Notes: generated from the letters alone by a model not told the origin. A DNA stretch of 12,059 nt from Candidatus Atribacteria bacterium (GCA_026390275.1 JAPLGF010000062.1:1-12059), one strand, 5' to 3'. Positions 1-7,286 are shown, counted from the stretch's first letter. A program made the numbers and translations.

Positions 1-120
1 ATCTCGCTGGAATTCATTTTTATGGTGGCTGATGGTATCTCATTTTCATCTCTGTAGGAAAACCACTCTAAAAAACATCGGTAAAATTGGTGTCATCTCT
101 TTTCAATAATATGCTATTTT

Positions 121-180
121 TTATAAAATTTCTTTGATGTATTGTTCAAGTTCGCTGAATGAAAGCGATTTTTCAATGGG
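121..180 (-). pseudogene. Unidentified C-terminal coding tail abutting repeat R1
   Basis: Reading the minus strand, a 19-residue stretch (PIEKSLSFSELEQYIKEIL) ends in TAA at 121-123 and has protein-like composition with an amphipathic helical end. Its upstream side runs directly into repeat R1, beyond which lies the ISL3-type transposase fragment. It may be the far end of a gene whose middle was lost, but I do not recognise the family, and chance cannot be excluded at this length. Confidence 0.2.
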
Positions 181-183
181 ATG

Positions 184-219
184 AAGTTATAGGTGCCTGG
201 TACTCAGTTATTAAGTTAT
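184..219 (+). repeat. Palindromic repeat copy R1 (GTGCCTGGTAC core)
   Basis: First of five copies in the window of an interspersed repeat. It consists of a left flank AAGTTATAG, an 11-bp imperfect palindrome (193-203, GTGCCTGGTAC; one arm base differs from the GTGCC-T-GGCAC of R3-R5) and a right flank TCAGTTATTAAGTTAT. The right edge coincides with the point where the ISL3-type transposase frame stops (TAA, 216-218 on the minus strand). Confidence 0.75.
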
Positions 220-428
220 TTGGCATCAATACCATCAAGATCTCTCACCATCCGATCGTTATAGGAGTGAATTCTCTTGGCAGGTTGCTGACAGTGATGA
301 CAGACCAGGTGGTAGTGTTCATCGGGATGGATGGCGATGTTCACTCTTTTCTTCTCTTGGTCCAACGATGGTTTCACCACCTTGACTCGACAAAAATTGA
401 AGAAGGCATTAATCGGTATCTGGGACAT
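216..428 (-). pseudogene. ISL3-family transposase, N-terminal fragment
   Basis: About 70 residues on the minus strand resemble the zinc-binding N-terminus of ISL3-type transposases. The visible parts are a pair of cysteines in HLVCHHCQQPAKRIHSYNDR and the following MVRDLDGID, where this family normally continues into its helix-turn-helix and DDE domains. The start at 428 is chosen over 464 because GAGGAGG lies at a good distance upstream; the ORF itself is open back to 464. After about 70 codons the reading frame enters repeat R1 and stops, so the catalytic domain (roughly 330 further residues in full-length members) is missing. No matching downstream part is visible beyond R1. The fragment cannot encode an active enzyme. 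Identification rests on the Cys pair plus the RxHSYxxRxVRDLD pattern from memory. Confidence 0.6.
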
Positions 429-500
429 CGCTTTGCCTCCTCTGGGTGGGTTTTGCTGATACAAATACTTTATCCAGAAAGCAAGCGGTGTCCATTTTTA

Positions 501-695
501 TTGGGATTATTGATCAACTATTTGGGAGAAGAACCTCCTGATTTAAAGGGGTGCTCAGCATTTGGACATACACTGGAGGAAGCTCTCCGTGAGGTTCAAA
601 TTGCCAAAAAAGCCTGGATCGAAGCCGCTCTTTCCGAAGGGATACCTACTCCTTCTCCCCGCTATCGACCGGTTATCTATCAGGTGAGTGGTTAA
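501..695 (+). pseudogene. HicB-family antitoxin, C-terminal remnant
   Basis: The segment DLKGCSAFGHTLEEALREVQ followed by IAKKAWIEAALSEGIPTPSP matches the core of HicB-type antitoxins, which have PDLPGC..G.T.EEAL......A...WIEAA.EEG.PIP.P. HicB proteins neutralise the HicA mRNA interferase. The supported part is about residues from 537 onward. The N-terminal beta strands are not recognisable, no ATG or GTG start with a ribosome site lies nearby, and no hicA gene is visible on either side. The frame is open back to an ATG at 159, but there it reads antisense through the ISL3-type transposase fragment, so the 178-residue ORF is probably a chance fusion. I regard this as a decayed orphan antitoxin. 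If the 159 start were used, a chimeric protein would result, and only its last ~55 residues would be HicB-like. Confidence 0.6.
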
Positions 696-721
696 ATTGT
701 CAAATTACCGGATTTATTATC

Positions 722-749
722 GATGCCTGGCACTAATTTATTCAGTTTA
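722..749 (+). repeat. Palindromic repeat copy R2 (diverged)
   Basis: TGCCTGGCAC at 724-733 is followed by TAATTTATTCAGTTTA, clearly the same right flank as in the other copies (TAAGTTATTAAGTTA) with three substitutions and an extra base. It lies 27 bp after the HicB-like stop codon. The left flank is not conserved, so this looks like an old copy. Confidence 0.6.
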
Positions 750-834
750 CCCTGACTTGTTTTGGAATCCCAGTGATGGATTGGATGAATAGAAATTGAG
801 TTATTTTTTTACTGTTTTTTTATAAATCAATCGG

Positions 835-840
835 TATAAT
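835..840 (+). promoter_or_regulatory. Possible -10 element before the modular secreted protein
   Basis: A perfect TATAAT lies at 835-840, about 80 bp before the start codon at 922, in AT-rich sequence. No good -35 hexamer sits 16-18 bp upstream (CTGTTT at 812-817 is weak), so this is only a candidate promoter. Confidence 0.35.
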
Positions 841-921
841 AGGAATAGAACCATATATAATTTTCCGGTATCGATTTTTATCGATAAATCTGGATGTTTT
901 CCTCAAAAGGGGGGAAAATGA

Positions 922-3187
922 ATGTATTATTCTTCGCGTTTTTCCGCATGGTTTATCAGCGTTTTGTTGGTATTCTTAGCACTCTCTTTCAGTGGTAATC
1001 TTTTTGCTGAAGAAAGCAACCCAGCATTCCTCATTACGGTTGAGTCAATTCCAGTTCGTCCGGGTGAGCCGATAATCGTTGAATTCACTTCCGGTCCGGG
1101 GAATCCTAAAGACTGGATTGGACTGTATAAATCCGGGGCACCCGATCGGGATTACCGGGAATGGCAATACCTGAATGGACTGAGCCAGGGGTCTCTCACT
1201 TTCAAACCGGTGGATGAAGAGGGAGAATTCCAGTTTCGCGGGTTTGCCAACGATGGCATGACTCTCCTCGGAAAAAGTGATATTTTTGAAGTTAAAAAAA
1301 TCAGTGTTCAGGTGACTAACTGGGAAACCAAAACGGTTGGAAATGTTACCCTTTCCATTCCCCAAAACTGGCAAACCACTCCTCCTAACTAAGAAATCGT
1401 CGGTTGGCAGCAGGGGGACCCCTCTGATCCGGATGTAGCCTTCGGTATTGTAACGACCGATAATCTTAAAAACCAGTTAGACTATCTTACCATCACCCAG
1501 GAGAGCGAAAAAGTAATCAACGATCTTTCCTTTCGGTTTATTGAAGGATCTGTTGAAGATACCGATATCAAAGTATGGCTTTTTATATCTAAAACTCCAT
1601 TGATTTCAGGGAAAGTATTTGGTTTTCTAGCCGGAAGCCGTGATTTTCTCTGGTCGGAAGCTGAACCGGTTTTTAATCAAATCCTTCAGTCCATCAAAAT
1701 CACTCTCCCGGAAAATAAAGTGTCGATCATTCCCCCGAGTCAACCGGTACTTCCACAAACTAATTTCTCCATTGAATATAGCGGTGCTCCCGGAAATCCC
1801 AAAGATTGGATAGGGTTGTATAAAAGCATTTCCTCAGACCGTGATTATCTGATCTGGAAATATCTGGACGGAAAAATCGCCGGGACCGTGACTTTTACTG
1901 CACCGGAAAAAGAGGGAGAATACGATGTCCGAATCTTTGAAAACGATGGAATGAACCGTTTGGGCAAAAGCACCGTTTTCCAGGTTCAAAAATCGACTAT
2001 TCAGCCCGGCCTCCATTTAGATAAAGACACCTACCTCCCCAATGAAAAAATCAAGGTTCAATTCACCGCTCCCGCTCAGCTCGATTCCAGTGCCTGGGTG
2101 GGTATCATCCCTTCAAATGTCCCCCATGGAGATGAAACCATCAACGATCAGAATGATGTTGCTTATCAATATCTTTCCGGTAAAACCGAAGGCCAATTAG
2201 TATTCAGTGCTCCAGCTGATCCGGGAAACTACGATTTTCGGATGCACAATACCGACTCGGGTGGAAAAGAGATCGCCACCGTATCCTTTACTGTTGCCTT
2301 TCCTCAACCCCACCTCTCTCTCAACGCCACCGAATTTTCACCAGGAGAATCCATCACCGTCCACTTCGCCAGTTCTCCCGGTAACCAAAAAGATTGGGTT
2401 GGTCTCTACAAAAAGGGTGCAGTTGACCGGGATTATCTCACCTGGAAATATACCGAGGGGAAAAAAGATGGCTCTCTGACCTTTGAAGCTCCGAGTGATC
2501 CAGGAGAATATGATGCCCGTCTTTTCGAAAATGATGGCTATACCCGCCAGTCGATCAGTGAAACCTTTACCGTGATAGGTAAAGAAATCCCCCCACCACC
2601 TTCATCGACACCAATTCCTGGAGATGGAGAATTAAATACCGGTTTGGTTCTTTACCTACCATTCGACATCGACGCAAAGGATAAAAGTGGATTTGAAAAC
2701 AATGGAATACCAGTATCGACCAACATCGTAACCGGTAAAATTGGACAAGCCTTTGACTTTAATGGAAAGGATAGTTCTGTTGCCACTCCTCTCGATATTA
2801 ATCCCGAAAAATTGCCGGAGATGTCGGTAACATGCTGGGTGTATCCTCGCGCCATTGGCGGTCGTCGACAGGTCTGGTCTCAAGATGATGGAGGATATGA
2901 TCGATCGTTGTTGGCTGAAAACGATGGATGGAATGTTTTTACCGGTGGAGCAAATTGGAACACCGGGCAAAAGGTTGATCTCAAGACCTGGCAATTCCTC
3001 GTGGTTGTATTTACCAAAACAGATGTATTTTTTTATAAAAATGGAGTAAAAAAATCTCTTTGAACTCCGGTTGGGAGTGGGATGTTTAGTGGAAACAAGT
3101 GTACTCAGATTCAATTTAAAACCTTATATTTTGGAACATGTCCTATGATCAAGTCCTATTTCATGATTTTGAATTATTTTGGATAGC
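922..3187 (+). pseudogene. Secreted modular protein with four PGNxKDWxGLY modules and a LamG domain; interrupted
   Basis: One reading frame runs from ATG 922 (strong AAAGGGGGG site 7 bp upstream) to 3063, broken only by TAA at 1390-1392; no other stop occurs between. Residues 1-29 are a Sec signal peptide (hydrophobic stretch, then LFAEES). Module A covers about residues 39-122. Then comes a roughly 100-residue spacer resembling PsbP/DUF1795-like domains, ending FNQILQSIKI, with the TAA inside it at codon 157. Modules B (266-355), C (364-458) and D (464-551) follow, then a proline-rich linker and a LamG/concanavalin-like domain (from about 571). A, B and D share PGNxKDWxGLYK, DRDY, WKY/WQY and FENDG or FANDG. 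TGA at 3061 cuts the LamG domain. Its continuation (TPVGSGMFSGNKCTQIQ, then in another frame MSYDQVLFHDFELFW) is readable to about 3187. An export role in carbohydrate or surface binding is inferred. A truncated product from 922-1392 remains possible. Confidence 0.7.
1600..3063 (+). CDS. Downstream open part of the interrupted modular protein (LamG-containing)
   Basis: This is the long intact section of the interrupted gene, 487 codons if a TTG at 1600 were used. That start is arbitrary: the same frame is open upstream to codon 1393 and the TTG lies inside the spacer domain, with no convincing ribosome site or signal peptide. If translated alone, the product would stay in the cytoplasm. It contains modules B, C and D, each about 85-95 residues of predicted beta strands. 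Module C is the most diverged, with SSAWVGIIP replacing KDWIGLYK. The linker PPPPSSTPIPGDG precedes the LamG domain, where LVLYLPFD, GKIGQAFDFNGKD and MSVTCWVYP are typical of LamG/LamG-like jellyroll repeats. An automatic pipeline would probably list it as a separate gene; I think it is the 3' part of one pseudogene. Confidence 0.45.
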   Translation: MISGKVFGFLAGSRDFLWSEAEPVFNQILQSIKITLPENKVSIIPPSQPVLPQTNFSIEYSGAPGNPKDWIGLYKSISSDRDYLIWKYLDGKIAGTVTFTAPEKEGEYDVRIFENDGMNRLGKSTVFQVQKSTIQPGLHLDKDTYLPNEKIKVQFTAPAQLDSSAWVGIIPSNVPHGDETINDQNDVAYQYLSGKTEGQLVFSAPADPGNYDFRMHNTDSGGKEIATVSFTVAFPQPHLSLNATEFSPGESITVHFASSPGNQKDWVGLYKKGAVDRDYLTWKYTEGKKDGSLTFEAPSDPGEYDARLFENDGYTRQSISETFTVIGKEIPPPPSSTPIPGDGELNTGLVLYLPFDIDAKDKSGFENNGIPVSTNIVTGKIGQAFDFNGKDSSVATPLDINPEKLPEMSVTCWVYPRAIGGRRQVWSQDDGGYDRSLLAENDGWNVFTGGANWNTGQKVDLKTWQFLVVVFTKTDVFFYKNGVKKSL

Positions 3188-3298
3188 AGTGATATTAAAT
3201 ACAATAAGGAGAGGTTTTTTCATGCGATTGAAACCATTATTCATGTTTGTTGAATGATGCGATGTTATTTTACCGTTGATAAGAGCTTTTCTCAAGCG

Positions 3299-4555
3299 CT
3301 AAGGTGCAGTAAAAAGGGAAGCACCCTTGATTTCTTTCGCCAGAGATTGCATAAAGGGATCGATGTGGGCGAAATATTTACGGAGACCGTTGCAGAGATA
3401 GTTGAGTCCCATCTCGCCGGAGGGAGTGCGGAGGAAACGATTTTTGGGGCATTCGCCGCGGCAGGCGAAGAGGTAGGGACATTTCCGGCAGTATTCAGGG
3501 AGTGATTTTTGTTTGTAATATCCGAAATCGGCTTGGCGTGCGGAATAGACCAGGCTGGAGAGACCTTGTTTGATATGGCCCAGGCGGTATTCGGGATAGA
3601 CATAGTGATCACAGGAAAATACGCTCCCATCGGATTCTAAAGCCAGCGCTTGTCCACAAGTCTGAGCGAAGATACAGAGGGATGCTTCCATGCCCAACCA
3701 CTGTCCCAAAGCACATTCAAAGAAAAAAACAAAAGCTTTCCCAATATCCCGACGGTACCATTCGTCGAAAACTTTACATAAAAAGGTTCCATAATCGTCG
3801 GGATCCACCGAACAGTCGGTGACTACCGAATGAGGGTTTCCGGGTCGGGCTGCGAGTGAGCCGAGGAGAGGTTGGGAATCTTCATCCCAGTGTTGAGGGG
3901 CTATCGAAGTATAAACCTTGGGCTCAACCAGGGGGATGAATTGGATGCGGGTTGAGCCGATTTCTCTCCTCAGAAAACGATAGACATCCAGGGGTCGCCG
4001 GGCGTTCTGCCGGTGAATGACAGTGAGGGTATTGAAGGGTATTTCATATTTCTGCAAGAGTTTTACGGCTCTCACCACTCGTTCCCAGGTTGGCTGGTAA
4101 GCTAAATCGACCCGGTAACAATCATGGAGCGGTTGAGGTCCATCAATGCTCAAACCCACCAAAAAGCGGTTTTTTTTGAGGTACTTGCACCATTCATCAT
4201 CGAGCAGAACACCATTGGTTTGCAGATCATTCTCAATTTTTTTCTCTGGGGGGCAAAATTTTCTCTCAAGTTCAACCACTTTTTGAAAAAAATCGAGACC
4301 CAGGAGGGTGGGCTCACCTCCTTGCCAGGTGAAAACAATTTCTTGACCGTCCTGGGCGTTGATGTATTGTTTGACGTATTCTTCGAGAATATCATCCGTT
4401 ATCCGCTTATTACTGCCGATCAATTCTTTTTTACTCAGATAATAACAGTAGCTACAGTTCAGATTGCATATTGCCCCGATAGGTTTGGCCATAAGGTGAA
4501 AACATCGTTTTGGTGGCGGCGATATAATGAACTGATAAGTGTTATGAGGATCCAT
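3299..4555 (-). CDS. Anaerobic sulfatase-maturating enzyme (radical SAM/SPASM)
   Basis: This 418-residue protein should convert the active-site Ser (or Cys) of a sulfatase to C-alpha-formylglycine using S-adenosylmethionine, in the cytoplasm and without oxygen. The radical-SAM cluster motif is CNLNCSYC (C30, C34, C37), followed by GGEP (79-82), QTNG (112-115) and SIDGP (136-140). The C-terminal SPASM cysteines C294, C300, C315, C356, C359, C365, C369 and C388 have almost the spacing known for the Clostridium perfringens enzyme, so both auxiliary 4Fe-4S clusters are likely present. D316, directly after C315, corresponds to the proposed catalytic Asp. Length is normal for the family (about 370-420). 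ATG 4555 has GGAGGA upstream. It lies 206 bp behind the sulfatase on the same strand, so the pair is probably co-expressed and this sulfatase is the likely substrate. Family assignment is firm; substrate pairing is inferred from position and the Ser-type motif. Confidence 0.93.
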   Translation of the reverse strand: MDPHNTYQFIISPPPKRCFHLMAKPIGAICNLNCSYCYYLSKKELIGSNKRITDDILEEYVKQYINAQDGQEIVFTWQGGEPTLLGLDFFQKVVELERKFCPPEKKIENDLQTNGVLLDDEWCKYLKKNRFLVGLSIDGPQPLHDCYRVDLAYQPTWERVVRAVKLLQKYEIPFNTLTVIHRQNARRPLDVYRFLRREIGSTRIQFIPLVEPKVYTSIAPQHWDEDSQPLLGSLAARPGNPHSVVTDCSVDPDDYGTFLCKVFDEWYRRDIGKAFVFFFECALGQWLGMEASLCIFAQTCGQALALESDGSVFSCDHYVYPEYRLGHIKQGLSSLVYSARQADFGYYKQKSLPEYCRKCPYLFACRGECPKNRFLRTPSGEMGLNYLCNGLRKYFAHIDPFMQSLAKEIKGASLFTAP

Positions 4556-4631
4556 TTATCCTCCGGAAAATCATTATGGTGATACAGTGAAATGTAAAGC
4601 ATAAAAAATTAACCAGGAACCTATACCGTAG

Positions 4632-4651
4632 CTCTGGACACACCTCCAGAG
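4632..4651. other. Perfect 7-bp hairpin between sulfatase and maturase
   Basis: CTCTGGA (4632-4638) and TCCAGAG (4645-4651) form a perfect stem with a 6-base loop in the 206-bp gap. No T-run follows on either strand, so it is not a standard intrinsic terminator. It could be an mRNA-stability or attenuation stem between the two genes, or chance. Confidence 0.3.
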
Positions 4652-4761
4652 AGGGATTTGATTGATCAGACATCACAACCAAGTCTCCCCCCTTTTTCAA
4701 AAGTTGAGAATTCCGGATAGAAATTAGGTATAAATTTAACTGATGGATAGGTACGACTCAT

Positions 4762-6399
4762 TTAATTTAGCACATTTTTAGGGGGATATTTTTTAAAAGT
4801 CGATAAATGCTGTTTGACTGGTTCCAGAAATACATCGGTGTAGATGACCTTCCGGATAAAGAAATTATGGGTTTCCTTGGGATCGAGGTAGAGGTTGAAC
4901 ACCTTACAATAAGAGTAATTCATTGTCTCACCTGAGAATCCCCCTTGAAGGTAATTATCACGATCGTCATCTGACTCGGCGGCCATCATGTATTTATATT
5001 CTCCCACCCGTATTGCCGAAAAAGTTTTGGTCAACCAATAATAAATGTATTTCCGATTGGATTGGCCTTCATTGGGAAGTATGAATGAAGTTTGATCGAT
5101 CCCGTCGATATAGCGGTCAGTGGGCATTTTATCTTTGACGCCAGCCAGGGTGAGAGAGGTGTTGAACAAGTCGGCCAGATCAAATAAACCGTCGGATACT
5201 CTCCCCGGTTGAATCATTCCTTTCCAGTAAACAATACCTGGCACCCGCATCCCGCCTTCCCAGGTCGATCCCTTAGCGCCACGGAAAGGTGAATAGGCGC
5301 TATCGGGCCAGGCTTCCATTTCTGAGCCATTGTCAGAAGTGATAAAAATGAGGGTATTTTCCAGTTGTCCGGTTTCTTCGAGGGTTTTTACCAACCGTCC
5401 TAATATATAATCCAATTCTATGATGACATCTTTGTAAGGGTATTTACCGGGGGATTTTCCTTTAAATTGTGGGTTGGGGTAGTTGTCGAAGTGAGCTCCA
5501 CGGGTGCAGTGATATAAAAAGAACGGTTTTTCGCTGGTCGCCATCTTTTTGATAAATTCCACCGAATAGTCAGCCCATTTCTCATCGAGTATGGAACAGG
5601 TCGGAATATCGACTTCGGCAATCCGTTCCAAATCTCCACCTTTTTTGGCATGAACCCAGTTTTTCTCAAAAGCGAAATTTCTAACCATCTCGGTCCGTTC
5701 TGGGCTATTGACTATATCCGGATTGAAGTTGGGATCCCGCCATTCCGTATAGAAGTCAGATACACTCAGAAAACCATAAAAATCATCAAATCCTACATGG
5801 TGAGGTTGTGATTCCAGGTTTTCACCGATATGCCACTTCCCCACCGCCTGAGTGACATAACCGGCTTCACTCAGGATTTGGGGGAGGGTAATTTCACCTT
5901 CCAATCCACCTTTTTCGTTATTAGTTGTGGGACGTAATATCCCGTGACGCATGGGGAGCCGTCCGGTGAGAATGGTTGCCCGGGTAGGAGAGGATGTAGG
6001 TTGAGAATAAGTTGAGGTAAGCTGCAGTCCTTCCCGAGCCAGGAGATCCATGATAGGAGTTGGTGCTCCAACCATCGCTCCTCCGCCATAGACTCCAGGA
6101 TCACCCCAACCGACAACATCCATGATAAAAAAAAGGATATTGGGTTTTTTGCCAATCCTGGCTTCCAGGGAAGTCAATTTCTCCAGAACTTCTTCTTCTT
6201 GCCTGGGGTGGGGTATGACTGGTTCGAGATTGGGAGCGACCTGAACCGTTTTTTGAACCAGAGAATCTTCGAAGGTGGCAGCAGAAGCGGAGCTCACGCT
6301 CAGCAAGCAGCTGGCAACTCCGATTAAAGTAGCGGTCGAAGCCCAGCGAAGGTATCTTTTCCTTTCAAGAAGATACTTTTCTTCAGAAAGAATATTCAT
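4762..6399 (-). CDS. Exported Ser-type sulfatase (alkaline-phosphatase superfamily)
   Basis: This 545-residue type I sulfatase hydrolyses sulfate esters of an unknown substrate. The nucleophile motif is S136-S-P-T-R140 followed by ATILTGR, so the residue converted to formylglycine is serine, which fits the neighbouring anaerobic maturase. Other family landmarks are WGDPGVYGGG (98-107), GAPTP (111-115), GKWHIG (187-192), H297, H303, SDNGSE (355-360) and FRGAKGSTWEGG (372-383) with RVPG after it. D94 is the first metal Asp; the usual second Asp of the DD pair is V95, which is unusual. Residues 1-40 are an export signal: KR plus a hydrophobic stretch, ending ASA/A near 40. VASC at 28-31 also fits a lipobox, so lipoprotein anchoring is possible, and the KRYLR start leaves a Tat-like route open. 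ATG 6399 has AAGGAGGGG upstream. The toxin gene ends 71 bp before it on the same strand. Family assignment is firm; substrate is unknown. Confidence 0.92.
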   Translation of the reverse strand: MNILSEEKYLLERKRYLRWASTATLIGVASCLLSVSSASAATFEDSLVQKTVQVAPNLEPVIPHPRQEEEVLEKLTSLEARIGKKPNILFFIMDVVGWGDPGVYGGGAMVGAPTPIMDLLAREGLQLTSTYSQPTSSPTRATILTGRLPMRHGILRPTTNNEKGGLEGEITLPQILSEAGYVTQAVGKWHIGENLESQPHHVGFDDFYGFLSVSDFYTEWRDPNFNPDIVNSPERTEMVRNFAFEKNWVHAKKGGDLERIAEVDIPTCSILDEKWADYSVEFIKKMATSEKPFFLYHCTRGAHFDNYPNPQFKGKSPGKYPYKDVIIELDYILGRLVKTLEETGQLENTLIFITSDNGSEMEAWPDSAYSPFRGAKGSTWEGGMRVPGIVYWKGMIQPGRVSDGLFDLADLFNTSLTLAGVKDKMPTDRYIDGIDQTSFILPNEGQSNRKYIYYWLTKTFSAIRVGEYKYMMAAESDDDRDNYLQGGFSGETMNYSYCKVFNLYLDPKETHNFFIRKVIYTDVFLEPVKQHLSTFKKYPPKNVLN

Positions 6400-6470
6400 A
6401 TTCCCCTCCTTGAATGTACATACTAATGATAGATTATTCTTCTTTCAGAAATAACGCAATTCTTCGATAA

Positions 6471-6725
6471 TTAATACGCACCGCCACGTGGCCGAATCAT
6501 ATAGATTCTTACTTCTCTTTCTCCTTCAATGACTTCATAACCTACCCTCCAACCTCCCCCTTGATATCGATAACACCCCGGCTCTCCTTCCAGCTTCTTG
6601 ATCTTTGCTCCAAAGTGTGAACTTTCAGCAATATATGAAATATATCGGTCAATGCCCTTTTTGAGCTTTGGGGTTAAGCGCTGATAGGTATTCCTGGCTT
6701 TTTTGGTTAGTATCACTGGGTACAT
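6471..6725 (-). CDS. ParE/RelE-superfamily toxin
   Basis: This 84-residue protein has the layout of the ParE/RelE toxin fold. Two helices (about 8-34) are followed by beta strands: IKKLEGEPGCYRYQGGGWRV (42-61), YEVIEGEREV and a terminal IYMIRPRGGAY. The basic positions R53, R60, R78 and R80 and a terminal Tyr are typical of the family. RelE-type members cut ribosome-bound mRNA and ParE-type members poison gyrase; the sequence alone does not tell which. ATG 6725 begins one base after the antitoxin stop codon, so the two are co-translated. Length is normal (80-100). The next gene on this strand is the sulfatase, 71 bp on, which could receive read-through transcription. Confidence 0.85.
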   Translation of the reverse strand: MYPVILTKKARNTYQRLTPKLKKGIDRYISYIAESSHFGAKIKKLEGEPGCYRYQGGGWRVGYEVIEGEREVRIYMIRPRGGAY

Positions 6726-6726
6726 G

Positions 6727-6933
6727 TCATGATCTCCGGAGATCTTCCCACTTTATAAAGTCACCCTTTTGATGATCCTCTCTCCCTTGTCGAATGGCTT
6801 CTTTTTCTTCCTCGGTTGGCTCTACTTCCTCCGGTTCCTGAATGAGGTTGATATAATCCAGAACCCCTTCTAATTCTTCCTCTTTGAGCTTCTCGATCGC
6901 TTTCAATACTTTTTCTCGTATCATGCTCATCAT
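6727..6933 (-). CDS. Antitoxin partner of the ParE/RelE-type toxin
   Basis: This 68-residue acidic protein is almost entirely helical. The N-terminal helix (IREKVLKAIEKLKEEELEGV, then LDYINLIQ) resembles DUF2281-like antitoxins. An acidic linker (EPEEVEPTEEEKEAIRQGRE) and a C-terminal segment (GDFIKWEDLRRS) then follow, of the kind that wraps around RelE-type toxins. It should bind and neutralise the toxin encoded one base downstream. ATG 6933 is preceded by AAGGGAGGGA; a second ATG directly after it is also possible. No ribbon-helix-helix or AbrB DNA-binding motif is obvious, so autoregulation is uncertain. Antitoxin-first order and 1-nt spacing are typical of type II modules. Confidence 0.8.
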   Translation of the reverse strand: MMSMIREKVLKAIEKLKEEELEGVLDYINLIQEPEEVEPTEEEKEAIRQGREDHQKGDFIKWEDLRRS

Positions 6934-6946
6934 AATCCCTCCCTTC

Positions 6947-7214
6947 TAATATGATGAAGAAAAATCTATTGAAAGTTGTAATTATCATCTTATACCTCTT
7001 AAGTTATTAAGAAACGATGATAGTCGCAAATATAGTCCGTAACCATGGATTTTTTACATATGTTATGTTAACAAACAGGGAAAATTTATCAACTTCCTTA
7101 TTTCTTTCTCAAAACCTTCTCGGTCAATCTCATCGCAGTATCAGGCTGTTTGACCATTGGTCCTCATAACTCTTTTTCATATCGGGAAGAAATTGATTTC
7201 CTTGCTCGTTATCG
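6947..7214. other. Intergenic stretch, possibly decayed coding sequence
   Basis: This stretch has no intact gene. AT-rich sequence next to the antitoxin (about 6950-7040) may hold its promoter: GTATAAGATG on the minus strand gives a weak -10. Between about 7110 and 7200 the minus strand contains short protein-like runs (such as MVKQPDTAMRLTEKVLRKK before a TAA), separated by stops and a frame change. I cannot assign these to a family. Confidence 0.3.
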
Positions 7215-7285
7215 TAAGTTATAAGTTATAGGTGATAAGTTATAGGTGATAAGTTATAGGTGCCTGGCACTAAGTTATTAAGTTA
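7215..7285 (+). repeat. Repeat copy R3 with three perfect 14-bp tandem units
   Basis: ATAAGTTATAGGTG occurs three times in perfect tandem (7221-7234, 7235-7248, 7249-7262), preceded by a partial unit. The last unit runs into the palindromic core GTGCCTGGCAC (7260-7270) and the right flank TAAGTTATTAAGTTA (7271-7285). The right edge abuts the ISNCY-like transposase fragment. This is the most complete copy in the window. Confidence 0.85.
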
Positions 7286-7286
7286 A

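Noticed and set aside
1390..3063. Stop-codon reassignment or selenocysteine
   Set aside because: Both TAA and TGA interrupt the same gene, TGA ends the antitoxin and transposase normally, and no selenocysteine insertion structure was seen; mutation explains it better.
4632..4651. Hairpin as a terminator between sulfatase and maturase
   Set aside because: The stem is perfect but there is no T-run on either strand.
5231..5245. CCTGGCACC inside the sulfatase as a further repeat copy
   Set aside because: It lacks the left arm and both flanks, and lies within conserved coding sequence (the RVPGIVYW region), so it is coincidence.
7215..7285. CRISPR-like array
   Set aside because: The units are directly adjacent without spacers and no cas gene is near.
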